The notes beneath the pieces are model-generated. The model was not told where the DNA came from. It worked only from the letters and a program-made list of their open reading frames with translations, and made no database searches. DNA of 10,381 nucleotides, taken from Porphyromonadaceae bacterium UBA7180 (lineage in GTDB: Bacteria > Bacteroidota > Bacteroidia > Bacteroidales > Muribaculaceae). Below are positions 9,435-10,381 of the stretch, one piece after another (positions within the stretch are counted from its first letter, which is position 1; each line of letters begins with the position of its first letter). The translations under genes were made by a program, and so were the position numbers. Location: NCBI GenBank assembly GCA_002491165.1, contig DKVK01000081.1, positions 1-10,381 on the forward strand, written 5' to 3'.

Positions 9435-9489
9435 GTTTTGTGTTTATCTTATCACCTGCCTCGGGGCGGGCTAAGACGCTGCGATTCGA

Positions 9490-10381
9490 TTAGTCGTCGA
9501 ATACCTGGGTAATCTGACCCGAACCAACGGTGCGGCCACCTTCACGGATAGCGAAACGAAGACCTGCGTCGCAAGCTACCGGAGTGATGAGCTTAACGTC
9601 GATTTCAACGTTATCGCCGGGCATAACCATCTCTACACCTTCGGGGAGTTTGATCTCACCGGTCACGTCGAGTGTACGGATGTAGAACTGGGGACGATAG
9701 TGGTTGTGGAACGGAGTGTGACGGCCGCCCTCTTCTTTCTTCAGGATATAAACCTGAGCCTTGAAGTGGTCGTGGGGCTGAACCTGACCCGGGTGGCAGA
9801 CAACCATACCACGTTTGATTTCGTTCTTGTCGATACCGCGGAGGAGCAGACCAACGTTATCGCCGGCTTCACCTTCGTCGAGGATCTTGCGGAACATCTC
9901 AACGCCGGTAACAACAGACTTCTTGTCGGCACCGAGGCCAAGGATCTGAACTTCGTCACCTACTTTCACGCGACCGGCTTCGATACGACCGGTGGCAACC
10001 GTACCACGACCTGTGATGGAGAATACGTCCTCGACAGGCATAAGGAAAGGTTTATCCACATCGCGCGGGGGCAGGGGAATCCAGTTATCGACAGCATCCA
10101 TGAGTTCCATAACTTTCTCAACCCACTGGGGTTCGCCGTTGAGGGCGCCGAGAGCGGAACCTTGGATGACGGGAGTCTCGTCGCCGTCGTATTCGTATTG
10201 TGACAGGAGGTCACGCATGTCCATTTCAACGAGCTCGAGCATTTCGGGGTCGTCTACCATGTCGCATTTGTTCATGAAAACAACCAGACGGGGAACGTTC
10301 ACCTGACGGGCGAGCAGGATGTGCTCACGTGTCTGGGGCATCGGACCGTCGGTAGCTGCAACCACGATGATAGCACCGTCC
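9490..10381 (-). CDS. tuf: Elongation factor Tu (C-terminal part, cut by window edge)
   Basis: EF-Tu is the GTPase that brings aminoacyl-tRNA to the ribosomal A site. The last 296 residues plus stop are present. The missing N-terminus (about 100 residues, with the P-loop and the switch regions) lies beyond the right edge. Visible are DGAII followed by VVAATDGPMPQTREH at the cut end, the G4 motif NKCD, and GSAL (G5). Domain 2 has GRGTVATGRIEAG. Domain 3 has GGRHTPF, YRPQFYIRT and the C-terminal RFAIREGGRTVGSGQ, ending in VFDD. It lies upstream of tRNA-Trp and secE on the same strand. The 98-bp spacer shows no terminator in the transcribed direction, so read-through into the tRNA and secE is likely. 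Confidence 0.99.
   Translation of the reverse strand, partial: DGAIIVVAATDGPMPQTREHILLARQVNVPRLVVFMNKCDMVDDPEMLELVEMDMRDLLSQYEYDGDETPVIQGSALGALNGEPQWVEKVMELMDAVDNWIPLPPRDVDKPFLMPVEDVFSITGRGTVATGRIEAGRVKVGDEVQILGLGADKKSVVTGVEMFRKILDEGEAGDNVGLLLRGIDKNEIKRGMVVCHPGQVQPHDHFKAQVYILKKEEGGRHTPFHNHYRPQFYIRTLDVTGEIKLPEGVEMVMPGDNVEIDVKLITPVACDAGLRFAIREGGRTVGSGQITQVFDD

Overview
The window is a stretch of core transcription and translation genes, all read from the minus strand. In transcription order (right to left) it holds tuf (cut by the right edge), tRNA-Trp, secE, nusG, rplK, rplA, rplJ, rplL, rpoB and rpoC (cut by the left edge). I see no mobile element, CRISPR array, phage gene or defence gene. 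The protein sequences, the order tuf - trnW - secE - nusG - rplKAJL - rpoBC, the lack of Shine-Dalgarno sites and the A-rich starts all point to Bacteroidota, order Bacteroidales. The coding DNA is fairly GC-rich, which would fit a Muribaculaceae-like gut lineage, but that family assignment is inference.

Right part (about 6272-10381): EF-Tu is followed by a 98-bp spacer with a strong hairpin, then tRNA-Trp (anticodon CCA, no encoded CCA end). SecE starts 15 nt after the tRNA. nusG, rplK, rplA, rplJ and rplL follow with gaps of 18, 64, 15, 20 and 38 bp, the layout of one polycistronic unit. The products are EF-Tu, the SecY partner SecE, the elongation factor NusG, the L1 and L11 stalk-base proteins, and the L10-L7/L12 stalk on which EF-Tu acts.

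Middle (5466-6271): a strong intrinsic terminator (12-bp perfect stem plus U run) lies 21 nt after rplL. An 806-bp spacer then separates rplL from rpoB. Its central part is clearly AT-richer than the genes and has no convincing gene. It holds several inverted repeats and some short protein-like stretches. It must supply the rpoBC promoter or control read-through into it, and it is the least ordinary part of the window.

Left part (1-5465): rpoB is intact (1271 codons). A 236-bp spacer follows with a 10-bp hairpin and a doubtful 61-codon ORF that overlaps the rpoC start. The first 471 codons of rpoC then run to the left edge, which falls inside the catalytic NADFDGD motif. Overall this is a conserved housekeeping region. 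I found no new biological system, only several non-coding structures worth checking.
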